Assembly: GCF_014649395.1 (NCBI RefSeq)
Contig: NZ_BMSY01000003.1
Span: forward strand, 558,001 to 622,000
Origin: Streptomyces aureoverticillatus
GTDB taxonomy: Bacteria > Actinomycetota > Actinomycetes > Streptomycetales > Streptomycetaceae
Direction: 5' to 3'
DNA length: 64,000 nt
The position numbers and the translations under genes are program-made. A model generated the notes under the pieces. The model was not told the DNA's origin. It searched no databases and saw only the letters and a list, made by a program, of their open reading frames with translations. Shown one piece after another: positions 18,703 through 27,858 of the stretch (the first letter of the stretch is position 1; every line of letters begins with the position of its first letter).

Positions 18703-18964
18703 CCGGCCCATGCCTGGGCGTCGCCCGGATGGCAGCGGCGCCCAGCGCCGGGCTGACGCCTTCGCGTACAGGTCGGTCATGTCGTCGATGCGGACCGTCG
18801 ACCAGATGGTGCGGCCGGGGCCGATGTGCCGGGCCACGCCGCTCGCCCGTGCCTGCCGGAGGAGCAGTTGCGAACAGGGTGGTGAGGCTGAGCACTAGTA
18901 CACAGAGCCCGGTGAGTACCTCAGCCCTGGGAGCGGGCGCTGCGCCGCGGGTTGGATCGGAGTC
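18703..18964. other. Short spacer with a possible gene remnant
   Basis: On the minus strand, 18903-18770 reads as a hydrophobic stretch (LVLSLTTLFATAPP) and, in a shifted frame, ARHIGPGRTIWSTVRIDDMTDLY. Both look protein-like but no full frame joins them. It may be a decayed membrane-protein gene; I cannot name it. Confidence 0.25.
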
Positions 18965-19591
18965 ATGCCCCCTGCCCGTTCCCTGAGTTCCTCCGCTTCG
19001 GCTGTTCCTTCTCCTCCGGCGGCCGGCCAGGTCGGGAACGGCTGCCTGGTGGGTGCCGTGATTCTTGGTCTCTTGGTCATCGGGGGCGTGGTGTTCGCCG
19101 TTCAGACCTGGCAGTCCATGGCGGGAGGGCCGGTCCGGTCGGCATCCGAGTACCGCGGCCATGTGCGTACGACCAAGGAGGCGGGCATGCGCGCCATCGA
19201 GGAGCTGAAGCCCGCACCGCGGCTGGCCGGCACGCTTCCCGGCGCGACGCTGGAGGGCACCGCCGACAAGGAGGAGGCCAGCGCTTCCTGCGTGGACGAC
19301 CTCGGCTACGACGGCGACGGCGTCACCCGTCAACAGCCCGTGTACAGCTGGGACTTGGAGTTCAAGGACCGCAACGCCTACCTCAGGGCGGTCCAGAGCC
19401 TGCGGCGTGCGTGGGCCGCGCATGGCCTCGCGGTGAAGAGCCTTCCCGCCCGCGAGAGGGGCGAGCCCGGCCATGGCCTGCCCGGAATCAAGACCACCGA
19501 CGAGAACGGCATCGACCTGCTGTTCGGCCCGGACTACTACACCGGCAAGCTCGTTGTACGTGCCGACGGCGGATGCGTACGCCACCGCTGA
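18965..19591 (+). CDS. Single-pass membrane protein of unknown function
   Basis: A 208-residue protein with one N-terminal membrane helix (CLVGAVILGLLVIGGVVFAV, about residues 28-47) and an extracytoplasmic domain of about 150 residues. The domain contains SWDLEFKDRNAYLRAVQSL and two cysteines (ASCVDDLGY, GGCVRHR) near its ends. No family was recognised. It lies alone between the FG-GAP gene and ask. Confidence 0.7.
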   Translation: MPPARSLSSSASAVPSPPAAGQVGNGCLVGAVILGLLVIGGVVFAVQTWQSMAGGPVRSASEYRGHVRTTKEAGMRAIEELKPAPRLAGTLPGATLEGTADKEEASASCVDDLGYDGDGVTRQQPVYSWDLEFKDRNAYLRAVQSLRRAWAAHGLAVKSLPARERGEPGHGLPGIKTTDENGIDLLFGPDYYTGKLVVRADGGCVRHR

Positions 19592-19766
19592 GACCGGGCA
19601 CGATCTCCGGCGGCCGCTGCCGCCCCCCGCCATACAGGGCCCTGGGCCCAGCCCTCGCCCAGGGCCCAGGCCCCAGAAGCTGTGAAGCAGCCCACTTTCC
19701 GGAGTGGGGCGCTCCACGGCGGGCATGTGCCTTCGCGGAGCGGCCGGAGAACGGACAGCACCGGTG

Positions 19767-19800
19767 ATCACTTCGTGAGCGGGACATCTCACGATGTGAT
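19767..19800. promoter_or_regulatory. Two TCAC-N3-GTGA palindromes upstream of ask
   Basis: TCACTTCGTGA (19768-19778) and TCACGATGTGA (19789-19799) are spaced 21 bp centre to centre, about two helical turns. A TAGACT -10-like hexamer follows at 19829-19834, with ask starting at 19885. The pair looks like a regulator operator for the aspartate pathway operon; the regulator is unknown. Confidence 0.45.
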
Positions 19801-19884
19801 ATGCGCGGGGCGGATTTCGGCCGCTCGTTAGACTGAGCCGACCGCAGCAGTGCGGTAAGAGACGCAACTGAGCGAGGAGCGCAC

Positions 19885-21165
19885 GTGGGCCTTGTCGTGC
19901 AGAAGTACGGAGGCTCCTCCGTAGCCGATGCCGAGGGCATCAAGCGGGTCGCCAAGAGGATTGTCGACGCCAAGAAGAACGGCCACCAGGTCGTTGTCGT
20001 GGTGTCCGCGATGGGTGACACGACGGATGAGTTGATCGATCTCGCCGGACAGGTATCGCCGATTCCTGCCGGGCGTGAATTCGACATGCTGCTGACCGCC
20101 GGAGAGCGGATCTCCATGGCCCTGCTGGCCATGGCGATCAAAAACCTGGGCCACGCGGCCCAGTCGTTCACCGGCAGCCAGGCCGGTGTCATCACCGACT
20201 CGGTTCACAACAAAGCGCGGATCATCGATGTGACCCCCGGCCGGATCAGGACCTCGATCGACGAGGGCAATATCGCCATCGTCGCCGGGTTCCAGGGCGT
20301 CAGCCAGGAGGGCAAGAACATCACCACGCTGGGGCGTGGCGGTTCCGACACCACGGCCGTGGCCCTCGCCGCCGCTCTCGACGCGGAGGTCTGCGAGATC
20401 TATACCGATGTCGACGGTGTCTTCACCGCCGACCCGCGGGTGGTGAAGAAGGCCCGGAAGATCGACTGGATCAGCTTCGAGGACATGCTGGAGCTCGCCA
20501 GTTCCGGGTCCAAGGTGCTGCTCCACCGGTGCGTGGAGTACGCCCGCCGTTACAACATCCCGATCCACGTGCGCTCGTCCTTCAGCGGGCTTCAGGGCAC
20601 ATGGGTCAGCAACGAACCACACCCCGAGCGAGGAGCCCGCAAGGTGGAGCAGGCCATCATCTCCGGTGTCGCGCACGACACGTCCGAGGCGAAGATCACG
20701 GTCGTGGGCGTCCCGGACAAGCCGGGCGAGGCCGCCTCGATCTTCCGGGCCATCGCCGACGCCCAGGTCAACATCGACATGGTCGTACAGAACGTGTCCG
20801 CCGCTTCGACGGGCCTGACGGACATCTCCTTCACGCTGCCGAAGACCGAGGGTCCCAAGGCCATGGAGGCCCTGGAGAAGACCAAGGCGGGCGTCGGATT
20901 CGACTCCCTTCGGTACGACGACCAGATCGCGAAGATCTCGCTCGTCGGGGCCGGGATGAAGACCAACCCCGGTGTCACGGCGACCTTCTTCGAGGCGCTC
21001 AGCGACGCGGGCGTGAACATCGAGCTGATTTCCACTTCGGAGATCCGCATTTCCGTTGTCACGCGCGCCGACGACGTCAACGAGGCCGTGCGTGCCGTGC
21101 ACACCGCCTTCGGGCTCGACTCGGACTCCGACGAGGCCGTGGTCTATGGAGGCACCGGGCGATGA
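19885..21165 (+). CDS. ask: Aspartokinase (alpha subunit)
   Basis: A 426-residue aspartate kinase, the first step to lysine, threonine, methionine and isoleucine. The kinase domain has KYGGSSVAD at the start, [13 protein letters not shown] and the [13 protein letters not shown] segment. Two ACT regulatory domains fill residues 265-420 ([36 protein letters not shown]). GTG follows GAGCGAGGAGC. The stop overlaps asd (ATGA). An internal start for the beta subunit is listed separately. As in other actinobacteria, concerted Lys plus Thr feedback is expected. Confidence 0.96.
   Translation: MGLVVQKYGGSSVADAEGIKRVAKRIVDAKKNGHQVVVVVSAMGDTTDELIDLAGQVSPIPAGREFDMLLTAGERISMALLAMAIKNLGHAAQSFTGSQAGVITDSVHNKARIIDVTPGRIRTSIDEGNIAIVAGFQGVSQEGKNITTLGRGGSDTTAVALAAALDAEVCEIYTDVDGVFTADPRVVKKARKIDWISFEDMLELASSGSKVLLHRCVEYARRYNIPIHVRSSFSGLQGTWVSNEPHPERGARKVEQAIISGVAHDTSEAKITVVGVPDKPGEAASIFRAIADAQVNIDMVVQNVSAASTGLTDISFTLPKTEGPKAMEALEKTKAGVGFDSLRYDDQIAKISLVGAGMKTNPGVTATFFEALSDAGVNIELISTSEIRISVVTRADDVNEAVRAVHTAFGLDSDSDEAVVYGGTGR
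20644..21165 (+). CDS. Aspartokinase beta subunit from an internal in-frame start
   Basis: GTG at 20644 is in frame with ask and has GAGGAG (20630-20635) eight bases before it, a better site than many true starts. The 173-residue product is exactly the two ACT domains. Actinobacterial and Bacillus aspartokinases are alpha2-beta2 complexes made this way, so I read this as the beta subunit. Confidence 0.75.
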   Translation: MEQAIISGVAHDTSEAKITVVGVPDKPGEAASIFRAIADAQVNIDMVVQNVSAASTGLTDISFTLPKTEGPKAMEALEKTKAGVGFDSLRYDDQIAKISLVGAGMKTNPGVTATFFEALSDAGVNIELISTSEIRISVVTRADDVNEAVRAVHTAFGLDSDSDEAVVYGGTGR

Positions 21166-22223
21166 ACCGCAAGCCGACGCTCGCGGTCGTCGGAGCGACC
21201 GGGGCCGTCGGCACGGTGATGCTCCAGATCCTGTCGCAGCACGCCGACATCTGGGGCGAGATCAAACTCGTCGCCTCACCGCGCACGGCCGGCCGCAAGC
21301 TGGCCGTGCGCGGTGCGGAGACCGAGGTGCTCGCACTGAGCGAGGACGTCTTCGACGGCGTCGACATCGCCATGTTCGACGTGCCCGACGACGTGGCCGC
21401 CCAGTGGGCGCCCGTCGCCGCCTCCAAGGGCGTCGTCGTGGTGGACAACTCCGCCGCCTTCCGGATGGACCCGGACGTGCCGCTGGTCGTCCCCGAGGTC
21501 AACCCGCACGCCGCCCGCGTACGCCCGCGCGGCATCATCGCCAACCCCAACTGCACCACCCTGTCGATGATCGTCGCCCTCGGCGCCCTGCACGCCGAGT
21601 TCGGCCTGCGCGAGCTGATCGTCTCCTCGTACCAAGCCGTGAGCGGGGCCGGGCGGGACGGCGTCGACACGCTGCGGCGGCAGCTCAAGCTGGTGGCCGG
21701 CACCGAACTCGGCACCAGCCCCGGCGACGTACGCCGCGCCGTCGGCGACGATACCGGGCCCTTCCCCGAGCCCGTCGTGCTGAACGTCGTGCCCTGGGCC
21801 GGGTCCGTCCGCGACGACGGCTGGTCGTCGGAGGAGATGAAGGTCCGTGACGAGTCGCGGAAGATTCTTGGGCTTCCTGATCTGAAGGTCGCCGCCACGT
21901 GCGTGCGCGTGCCCGTCGTCACCACCCACTCGCTGACCGTCCACGCGCGCTTCGAGGACGAGGTGACCGTCGCCCGCGCCCGCGAGATCCTGGCGACCGC
22001 GCCGGGCGTCGTGCTCTTCGACGACCCCGCCGCCGGTGAGTTCCCCACGCCCGCCGACGTCACGGGCACCGACCCCACCTGGGTCGGACGGCTGCGCCGC
22101 GCCCTGGACGACCCGACGGCCCTCGAACTCTTCGTCTGCGGGGACAACTTGCGCAAGGGCGCCGCCCTGAACACCGCGCAGATCGCGGAGCTGGTGGCCC
22201 GGGAGCTCGTGAACGGCGGCTGA
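21162..22223 (+). CDS. asd: Aspartate-semialdehyde dehydrogenase
   Basis: A 353-residue enzyme that reduces aspartyl phosphate to the semialdehyde with NADPH. It has the N-terminal nucleotide motif [13 protein letters not shown], the catalytic Cys in NPNCTT (about residue 131), [10 protein letters not shown] and the active-site His segment [13 protein letters not shown]. Start and length are normal. It is coupled to ask through a 4-bp overlap, giving the usual ask-asd operon. Confidence 0.97.
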   Translation: MNRKPTLAVVGATGAVGTVMLQILSQHADIWGEIKLVASPRTAGRKLAVRGAETEVLALSEDVFDGVDIAMFDVPDDVAAQWAPVAASKGVVVVDNSAAFRMDPDVPLVVPEVNPHAARVRPRGIIANPNCTTLSMIVALGALHAEFGLRELIVSSYQAVSGAGRDGVDTLRRQLKLVAGTELGTSPGDVRRAVGDDTGPFPEPVVLNVVPWAGSVRDDGWSSEEMKVRDESRKILGLPDLKVAATCVRVPVVTTHSLTVHARFEDEVTVARAREILATAPGVVLFDDPAAGEFPTPADVTGTDPTWVGRLRRALDDPTALELFVCGDNLRKGAALNTAQIAELVARELVNGG

Positions 22224-22671
22224 CGGTGGCCGACGGGAGTGGCTGGTGGCGGCCGACGGGAGCGGTCGGCACTGGCTGATACCGGTGGGGCGGACGCTCT
22301 GCTTCCGGCTCCCGAGGCGGAACGCCCCGTAGGAACTGTGTAAATTCTGTGTCCAATCCGATGGTCCAGACCGCTTGAACTGGGGCGTCTCCGCGTTCGA
22401 AGATTCGGCTTCTGCGTGCTGCAACCGCGGCGGCGCAGCGCACGTCTTCGCCGTCGCCCTCCCGTGGGCGGCCCGAAGCGCTGCGAAAAGAAAATTGGGG
22501 CATAGGGGAAGAGCTGGTACGCATGGGGGCTTTTGATGCATCGTCGCGAGCGGTTCCCGCGGCCGCGGCGCGCGCCGCGACCACGGCGTCCGCAGTATGC
22601 GGTGGGCAGGCGATGCACAACGCCACACCCGACGCGTACAACCCTGATGGGGGGAAGCGTGTCCAACAGGC
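22224..22671. promoter_or_regulatory. Spacer and probable promoter of the sigma factor gene
   Basis: A GGAACT hexamer at 22332-22337, with GTGTCC at 22349-22354, resembles an ECF-type -35 with a possible weak -10, hinting at autoregulation. A 79-codon frame (22523-22762) begins behind GGGGAAGAGC and overlaps the sigma gene out of frame; it may be a leader peptide or chance. Confidence 0.3.
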
Positions 22672-23328
22672 GTGGCAGAGGTACTGGACTTCACAGCGGC
22701 GAGCGGCGCGGCGGCATTGCGACCGCCTCGCCGCCCGCGCGTACCCGGCGGCATGCCGGTGATAGCCCCCATGCCCGCAGCGCGGCCCGCCCGCATCCCG
22801 ACTCAGCGCGAGGGCGATGAGTTGAGCGTGACCGCGGGCACCACCGTCGACCATCTCACCGAGACCTACCGCGCCCACTACAGGTCGTTGCTCGGCCTCG
22901 CGGCGCTGCTCCTGGACGACACCGCCTCCTGCGAGGACGTCGTGCAGGAGGCGTTCATCCGCGTGCACTCCGCACGCAAACGGGTGCGCGACCCGGAGAA
23001 GACCCTCGCGTATCTGCGGCAGACCGTGGTGAACCTCTCCCGGTCCGCGCTGCGCCGCCGCATCCTCGGCCTGAAGCTCCTCACCAAGCCGATGCCGGAC
23101 ATGGCGAGCGCCGAGGAGGGTGCGTACGACCAGCTGGAGCGCGACGAGCTCATCAAGGCCATGCGCGGCCTGCAGCGCCGCCAGCGCGAGGTCCTCGTGC
23201 TGCGCTACTTCGCCGACATGACCGAGGCCCAGGTGGCCGAGACGCTCGGCATATCGCTGGGCTCGGTCAAGGCGTACGGCTCGCGGGGCATCGCCGCCCT
23301 GCGGGTCGCCATGGAGGCCCCGGCATGA
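22672..23328 (+). CDS. ECF (SigE-family) RNA polymerase sigma factor
   Basis: A 218-residue sigma-70 relative with only regions 2 and 4. Region 2 runs from YRAHYRSLLGLAALLLDDTASCEDVVQEAFIRV to LRQTVVNLSRS, and region 4 has RQREVLVLRYFADMTEAQVAETLGISLGSVKAYGSRG. The first 50 residues are a Pro/Arg-rich extension. GTG at 22672 is the assumed start, though its ribosome site is weak and later starts are possible. The stop overlaps the next gene (ATGA), which probably encodes its membrane-bound partner. Confidence 0.93.
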   Translation: MAEVLDFTAASGAAALRPPRRPRVPGGMPVIAPMPAARPARIPTQREGDELSVTAGTTVDHLTETYRAHYRSLLGLAALLLDDTASCEDVVQEAFIRVHSARKRVRDPEKTLAYLRQTVVNLSRSALRRRILGLKLLTKPMPDMASAEEGAYDQLERDELIKAMRGLQRRQREVLVLRYFADMTEAQVAETLGISLGSVKAYGSRGIAALRVAMEAPA

Positions 23329-24794
23329 CGCGCGAGGAGCGGAACGTGTTCGCCGCCGCGCGGGACGTGGCAGAGCGGGACGCGCACGGGGAGCGGGACG
23401 CGTACGACGCGTACCAAGAGCGAGACGCGCACGAGAAGCGGGACGCGTACGAAAAGCGGGACGTGAACGAAGAGCGGGGCGCCGGGCGCGACCGCGGGCA
23501 GGACGCTGGGAACGGAACTGTGCAGCAGGGGCCGGGCGGCAAGGGACGCTCCGACCGCGAGCTCGGCGAGCTCGGTGAACCCGATGAGCTCCGTGAGCTC
23601 CGTGAGCTCCGTGAGCTCGGTGAACCAGGCGGCCGGGGCGAACTGGGCGTTCTGGGCTTGATCGGGGGCGCCGGTGGTTCCGGCGGTACCGGCGGCGGCT
23701 CGGGCGGCGGGCCCTTCGGGGGCGGCTCCTTCGGCGGCGGTGGCGGCGATGACGGTGACGAGCCCCCGGGGCTCGGCGCCGACGAGCTCGCGCTGCGCCG
23801 GATGCTCCACGGCGTCGTCAAGGAGATCCAGCCCGGCGACGCCGCGCTGGACAAGCTGCGGCACGCGGTGCCCGCGCGCCGCGCCCGCAAGCGCCAGGCC
23901 CTCGTCGGCGTGGCCGCCGCGGCGCTCCTCGTCGGCACCGCCATCCCCGCGTTCGTGCACGTCGCCGGTTCCGGCGGCGACTCGGACGCGCGGCCCTCCA
24001 TCGTGGGCGCCGGCAGCAACCAGCCCACCCAGGGCGACTCCTCCGGCCAGGGCAAGGACCGCGACAAGCCCGGCAAGGACCCCAAGGACGACAAGTCCAA
24101 GGGCAAGAAGAACAAGAAGGACGACAAGGGCAAGGAAGGGAAGGGCAAGGAGGGCAAGGGCAAGGACAACAAGCCCGGTGCCACCGCCGGAACCGACCCG
24201 GGCTCCGAGGACACGGCCGCCGCGTCCTCGCCCAGCTGCGACGCCTCCCAGCTCGGCAACGCCACCGCTTCGGTCGGCACCGCCGAGGCCGACGGCAAGG
24301 TCTACGGCACCTTCCGCATCGCCAACGTCTCCGGCAGCAGCTGCACCGTCACCTCGGCGGGCTCCGTCGGCGCCACCGCCCAGGGCGCGGCCGACCCGGC
24401 CAACGTCAACGTCGTCGACCACACGGCGGGCGACGCCGCGACCGGCCTGCCCGACCCGGCGCAGGAGTCCAGCTCACTCGTGCTCCAGCCCGGCGCGTCC
24501 TACGAAGTGCGGTTCGCCTGGGTGCCCGCCGCGTCCTGCCCGTCGGACGGCGGCGACCCCTCGCCGAACCCCTCGCCCAGCGAGGGCGGCGCGGGCGGCG
24601 GCACCGGCGGCTCCGAGAGCGGGGCCCCGGACGGCACGACGACCCAGTTGGGCCGCGAGGACGGCGGCACGGTCGACGGCAGCGTCGCGGTGTCCCTGAC
24701 GGCGGAGCCGGGGTCGCCCTCCACGGCGACGACGGTCGGGAACGCGTGTTCCGGGACGATCTACAAGACCGGGGTGCTCGCGGCGGCGCAGTAG
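23325..24794 (+). CDS. Membrane protein coupled to the ECF sigma factor (putative anti-sigma)
   Basis: A 489-residue protein. Residues 1-90 are low-complexity repeats (KRDAYEKRD-like, then LRELRELRELGEPG), followed by a Gly-rich spacer. A short helical segment with MLHGVVKEIQPGDAALDKLRHAVPARRARKRQ precedes the single membrane helix ALVGVAAAALLVGTAIPAFV (about residue 200). Outside the membrane come a Lys/Asp/Gly-rich tether and a beta-rich domain with four cysteines. Coupling to the sigma gene and the one-helix layout suggest an anti-sigma or sensor role, but no zinc-finger HxxxCxxC motif is seen. Confidence 0.75.
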   Translation: MTREERNVFAAARDVAERDAHGERDAYDAYQERDAHEKRDAYEKRDVNEERGAGRDRGQDAGNGTVQQGPGGKGRSDRELGELGEPDELRELRELRELGEPGGRGELGVLGLIGGAGGSGGTGGGSGGGPFGGGSFGGGGGDDGDEPPGLGADELALRRMLHGVVKEIQPGDAALDKLRHAVPARRARKRQALVGVAAAALLVGTAIPAFVHVAGSGGDSDARPSIVGAGSNQPTQGDSSGQGKDRDKPGKDPKDDKSKGKKNKKDDKGKEGKGKEGKGKDNKPGATAGTDPGSEDTAAASSPSCDASQLGNATASVGTAEADGKVYGTFRIANVSGSSCTVTSAGSVGATAQGAADPANVNVVDHTAGDAATGLPDPAQESSSLVLQPGASYEVRFAWVPAASCPSDGGDPSPNPSPSEGGAGGGTGGSESGAPDGTTTQLGREDGGTVDGSVAVSLTAEPGSPSTATTVGNACSGTIYKTGVLAAAQ

Positions 24795-24813
24795 CGCCCG
24801 CCGCCGGGGCGGT

Positions 24814-25668
24814 TCAGCTCCGGGCGGGTGCCGCGGCGTTCGTCCCGCCGGGGTCGTTCGTCTCGCCCGGGTCATTCGTCCCGCCCGTGTCGTTCGGTAC
24901 GTCTTCCGGTACGAGGCCGAGTTCCGCGTCCCGTGCCAGCTCCCGCTCGCGGCGGAACAGGCGGAACCACATGAACAGGACGAAACCGGCGAAGACGAAC
25001 CATTCGCCCGTGTAGCCCAGGTTCTGGAAGGCCTTCATGTCCAGGCCGCTGTCCTCGGGCGCGGACGCCGGGACCGCCTTCATCCCGGCCGTGCCCTTGT
25101 CGCCCTGGTCCAGCGTGACCCACGCGTCGTACACGTCGTCCGGGACCAGGTTCACCAGCGACGCGGCGCTGATCATGCCGACCTGGCCGGACGGGAGCCC
25201 GCCCGCCGTCGTCACGCCGTCGGAGCTCATGCTCTCCGACGCCTGCAGCGCGCCGGTCACCGTGACCTCGCCCTTCGGCGGGGCCGGGGCCTTCTTGCCG
25301 TCGGCACTGCCCGGCAGCCAGCCGCGCACCACGGGCAGTGCCTTGCCGCCGCCGGTGTCCAGCATCGTCAGCACGTAATACCCGCGCTTGTCGTCCAACT
25401 CCCGGTCCGGTACGAGGAGTTGCTTTCCCCAGCGGCCCGTGGCCGACGCCTTCTCGCCCGACGTCTCCTTGTCCACCGGGAGCAGGGAGGTGAGCGGGCG
25501 GGCCGCGCCGGTGTCCGTGGTGGCCTGGCGCTTGGCGTCCTCGTGGTCCTGGACGCGGTCCTCGAAGCGGCTCAGCTGCCAGGAGCCCATGAAGAGGCAC
25601 ACGGGGATCGACAGCGCGACGAAGATGTTGATCCCCCACCAGCGGGGGGTCAGCAGGAACCGGTACAC
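24814..25668 (-). CDS. SURF1 family cytochrome oxidase assembly protein
   Basis: A 284-residue protein with the two-helix SURF1 layout: an N-terminal helix beginning YRFLLTPRWWGINIFVALSIPVCLF and the family motif GSWQLSRFEDR; a periplasmic loop with DRELDDKRGYYVLTML and VVRGWLPG; and a C-terminal helix EWFVFAGFVLFMWFRLFRRE. SURF1 helps insert haem into the aa3 oxidase. The last 35 residues repeat NDTGGTNDPGE-like units. The GTG at 25668 fits homologues; a GTG at 25677 is also possible. Confidence 0.9.
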   Translation of the reverse strand: MYRFLLTPRWWGINIFVALSIPVCLFMGSWQLSRFEDRVQDHEDAKRQATTDTGAARPLTSLLPVDKETSGEKASATGRWGKQLLVPDRELDDKRGYYVLTMLDTGGGKALPVVRGWLPGSADGKKAPAPPKGEVTVTGALQASESMSSDGVTTAGGLPSGQVGMISAASLVNLVPDDVYDAWVTLDQGDKGTAGMKAVPASAPEDSGLDMKAFQNLGYTGEWFVFAGFVLFMWFRLFRRERELARDAELGLVPEDVPNDTGGTNDPGETNDPGGTNAAAPARS

Positions 25669-25704
25669 ACCACCCACGGTACGGGGCGCCTGCGGCGGGC
25701 CTTC

Positions 25705-25851
25705 CCCCACCCCGCCCCTTCCCGAAACTGGGGGCTCCGCCCCCAGACCCTCGTATCGGCCTGAACGGCCTCGTCCTCAAACGCCGGACGGGCTGGATAT
25801 GTACCGGCACATTTTCAGCCCCTCCGGCGTTTGAGGAGAGCCCCGCAGGGC
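25705..25851. repeat. Interspersed repeat, copy 2, forming a long hairpin
   Basis: CCTCAAACGCCGGACGGGCTG (25777-25797) and the reverse-complementary CAGCCCCTCCGGCGTTTGAGG (25816-25836) pair over 21 bp with one mismatch. It follows the peptidase stop and precedes SURF1, so it probably acts as the peptidase terminator. The same sequence family occurs at 14.0 and 30.45 kb. Confidence 0.7.
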
Positions 25852-27735
25852 CTACCCCAGGTGCCGCCTCGCGAAGTCCAGCTCCAGCGCCACCTGCTTG
25901 ATCCGCTCGTCCACGACCAGTGACCCGTGGCCCGCGTCATAGCGATACACCTCGTGGACGGCGTCGCGGGCCGCGAGGCGGTTGACGTAGTTCTCGACCT
26001 GGCGGATCGGACAGCGCGGGTCGTTCACGCCGGCGGAGATGTAGACGGGGGCCTTCACCGCGTCGACGTAGGTGAGGGGGGAGGACGCCTCGAAGCGCTC
26101 GGGGACCTCCTCGGGGGTGCCGCCGAAGAAGGTGCGGTCGATGGACTTCAGGGCCTCCATCTCGTCGTGGTACGCCGTCACGTAGTCGGCGACGGGCACG
26201 GCGGCGAGGCCGAGGGCCCAGGCGTCCGGCTGCGTGCCGAGGCCGAGGAGGGTGAGATAGCCGCCCCAGGAGCCGCCGGAGAGGATGAGGCGGTCCGGGT
26301 CGGCGAGGCCGGAGTCGACGGCCCACTCGCGCACCGCCGCGATGTCCTCAAGCTCGATGAGGCCGACGCGGTGCTTGAGGGCGTCCGTCCACTCGCGGCC
26401 GTACCCCGTGGAGCCGCGGTAGTTGACGCGCACCACCGCGTACCCGTGGTCGACCCAGGCCGCCGGGCCCGCCATGAAGGAGTCGCTGTCGTGCCAGGTC
26501 GGGCCGCCGTGCACCTCGAAGACGGTGGGCAGCGGGCCGGTCGCGCCCCGCGGCTTCTGCACGAGGGCGTGGACGCGGCCGCCGGGGCCCTCCACCCACA
26601 CGTCCTCCACGGGCACGGAGCCCGGCGCCTTCATGCCGGGCGGGTCCAGGACGACCTTGCCGGAGGTGGAGCGCAGGACGGGCGGCTCGGCGGCCGACGA
26701 CCACATGTACTCCACGGTGCCGTCGGGGCGGGCCGTGGCGCCGGAGACGGAGCCGCGCGGGGTCTCGACGCGGGTCAGCTCGCGGGTCGCGAAGTCGTAC
26801 CTCCACAGGTCGCCGCGGGCCTCGAAGCCGTGCGCGACGAGCAGCGCGGAGCCGTCCGGATACCACTCGGCGGAGACGTCGCCCGGCAGGTCGAGGTCCA
26901 GGTCCGTCTCCTCGCCCGTGGCCACGTCCCACACCATCGGCTCCCAGCGGCCGCGGCGCTGGTGGCCCACGAGGAGGCGGGTGTCGCCGTCGACCGGGGC
27001 GAAGCCGAGCACCTCCAGGCCCAGCTCGACCGTGCCGCCCTTGCTGTCGTCGAGCTCGGCGACCGTCGAGCCGTCGGTGCGCACCACGCGCAGCGCCGCG
27101 TGCATCGCGTCGCCGTGCTCCGTGTGCTCGACGGCGATCAGGGTGCCGTCGTGGGAGAGGTCGCCGACGCCCGCGGACTCCCGGTGGCGGTAGATCTCGG
27201 CGGGCGCCTCGCCGGGGGCGGCGTCGGGGCGGACGACATGGATCGTCGAGCCGTCCTCGTCCGTCGAGCGGCCCACCACCACCGTGCGGCCGTCGCGGCC
27301 CACGGCCAGGCCCGCGGGGTAGGACGGCGCCAGGCCGGGCACCGCGGGCTCGTCCGTGCCGCTGCCGTCGAACGGCTGGCGCAGCCACACGCCGAACTCG
27401 TCGCCGTCCTTGTCGTCGAACCACCAGATCCACCGGCCGTCCGGCGAGAGCAGGCCGTCCGTCGTGCCGTTCGGCCGGTCCGTGACCTGGCGCTGCTCGC
27501 CCGTTTCGCGGTCCCATGCGTACAGCTCGTACGTCCCCGTGGCGTTCGACACGAAGAGGGAGCGGTGCGGGGCGTCCTCCGCCCAGTCGGGCAGGGAGAC
27601 GCGGGGGGCGCGGAAGCGCTTCTCCCAGTCCGGCATGGCCGCGGGGTCCGGCGTGGACCCCGCGACCGTGCCCCGGCCCGCCTCTGTCGCGCCCCGGCCT
27701 GTCCCTGCATTCGGCTGCGTACCCGTGTCACTCAT
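25852..27735 (-). CDS. S9 family (prolyl oligopeptidase-like) serine peptidase
   Basis: A 627-residue cytoplasmic peptidase. Residues about 80-380 are a beta-propeller with WD-like blades (SPDGRWIWWFDD, LSHDGTLIAVEH). The alpha/beta-hydrolase domain has EVHGGPTWHDSD, the nucleophile in GGSWGG (Ser about 489), Asp in GVNDPRCP and His in DAGHGS near the end. It probably trims short peptides or acyl-peptides. ATG at 27735 is preferred to an upstream Met that would add 29 unrelated residues. It is transcribed toward SURF1 but separated by a hairpin. Confidence 0.94.
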   Translation of the reverse strand: MSDTGTQPNAGTGRGATEAGRGTVAGSTPDPAAMPDWEKRFRAPRVSLPDWAEDAPHRSLFVSNATGTYELYAWDRETGEQRQVTDRPNGTTDGLLSPDGRWIWWFDDKDGDEFGVWLRQPFDGSGTDEPAVPGLAPSYPAGLAVGRDGRTVVVGRSTDEDGSTIHVVRPDAAPGEAPAEIYRHRESAGVGDLSHDGTLIAVEHTEHGDAMHAALRVVRTDGSTVAELDDSKGGTVELGLEVLGFAPVDGDTRLLVGHQRRGRWEPMVWDVATGEETDLDLDLPGDVSAEWYPDGSALLVAHGFEARGDLWRYDFATRELTRVETPRGSVSGATARPDGTVEYMWSSAAEPPVLRSTSGKVVLDPPGMKAPGSVPVEDVWVEGPGGRVHALVQKPRGATGPLPTVFEVHGGPTWHDSDSFMAGPAAWVDHGYAVVRVNYRGSTGYGREWTDALKHRVGLIELEDIAAVREWAVDSGLADPDRLILSGGSWGGYLTLLGLGTQPDAWALGLAAVPVADYVTAYHDEMEALKSIDRTFFGGTPEEVPERFEASSPLTYVDAVKAPVYISAGVNDPRCPIRQVENYVNRLAARDAVHEVYRYDAGHGSLVVDERIKQVALELDFARRHLG

Positions 27736-27858
27736 GGCCCCATAGTGCCTGGACCCGATGACAATCCGCTGGCGAGGCCCCGAGGCTGTGGACAACCCCC
27801 AGCCTGTGGACAACTTCGCCACCCGTCCCGGCCCGCCTCACCCCGCCCCGGGCCCGCC

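Noticed and set aside
22523..22762. A 79-codon frame overlapping the sigma factor start
   Set aside because: It has a fair ribosome site but no recognisable sequence; kept only as a remark in the spacer entry.
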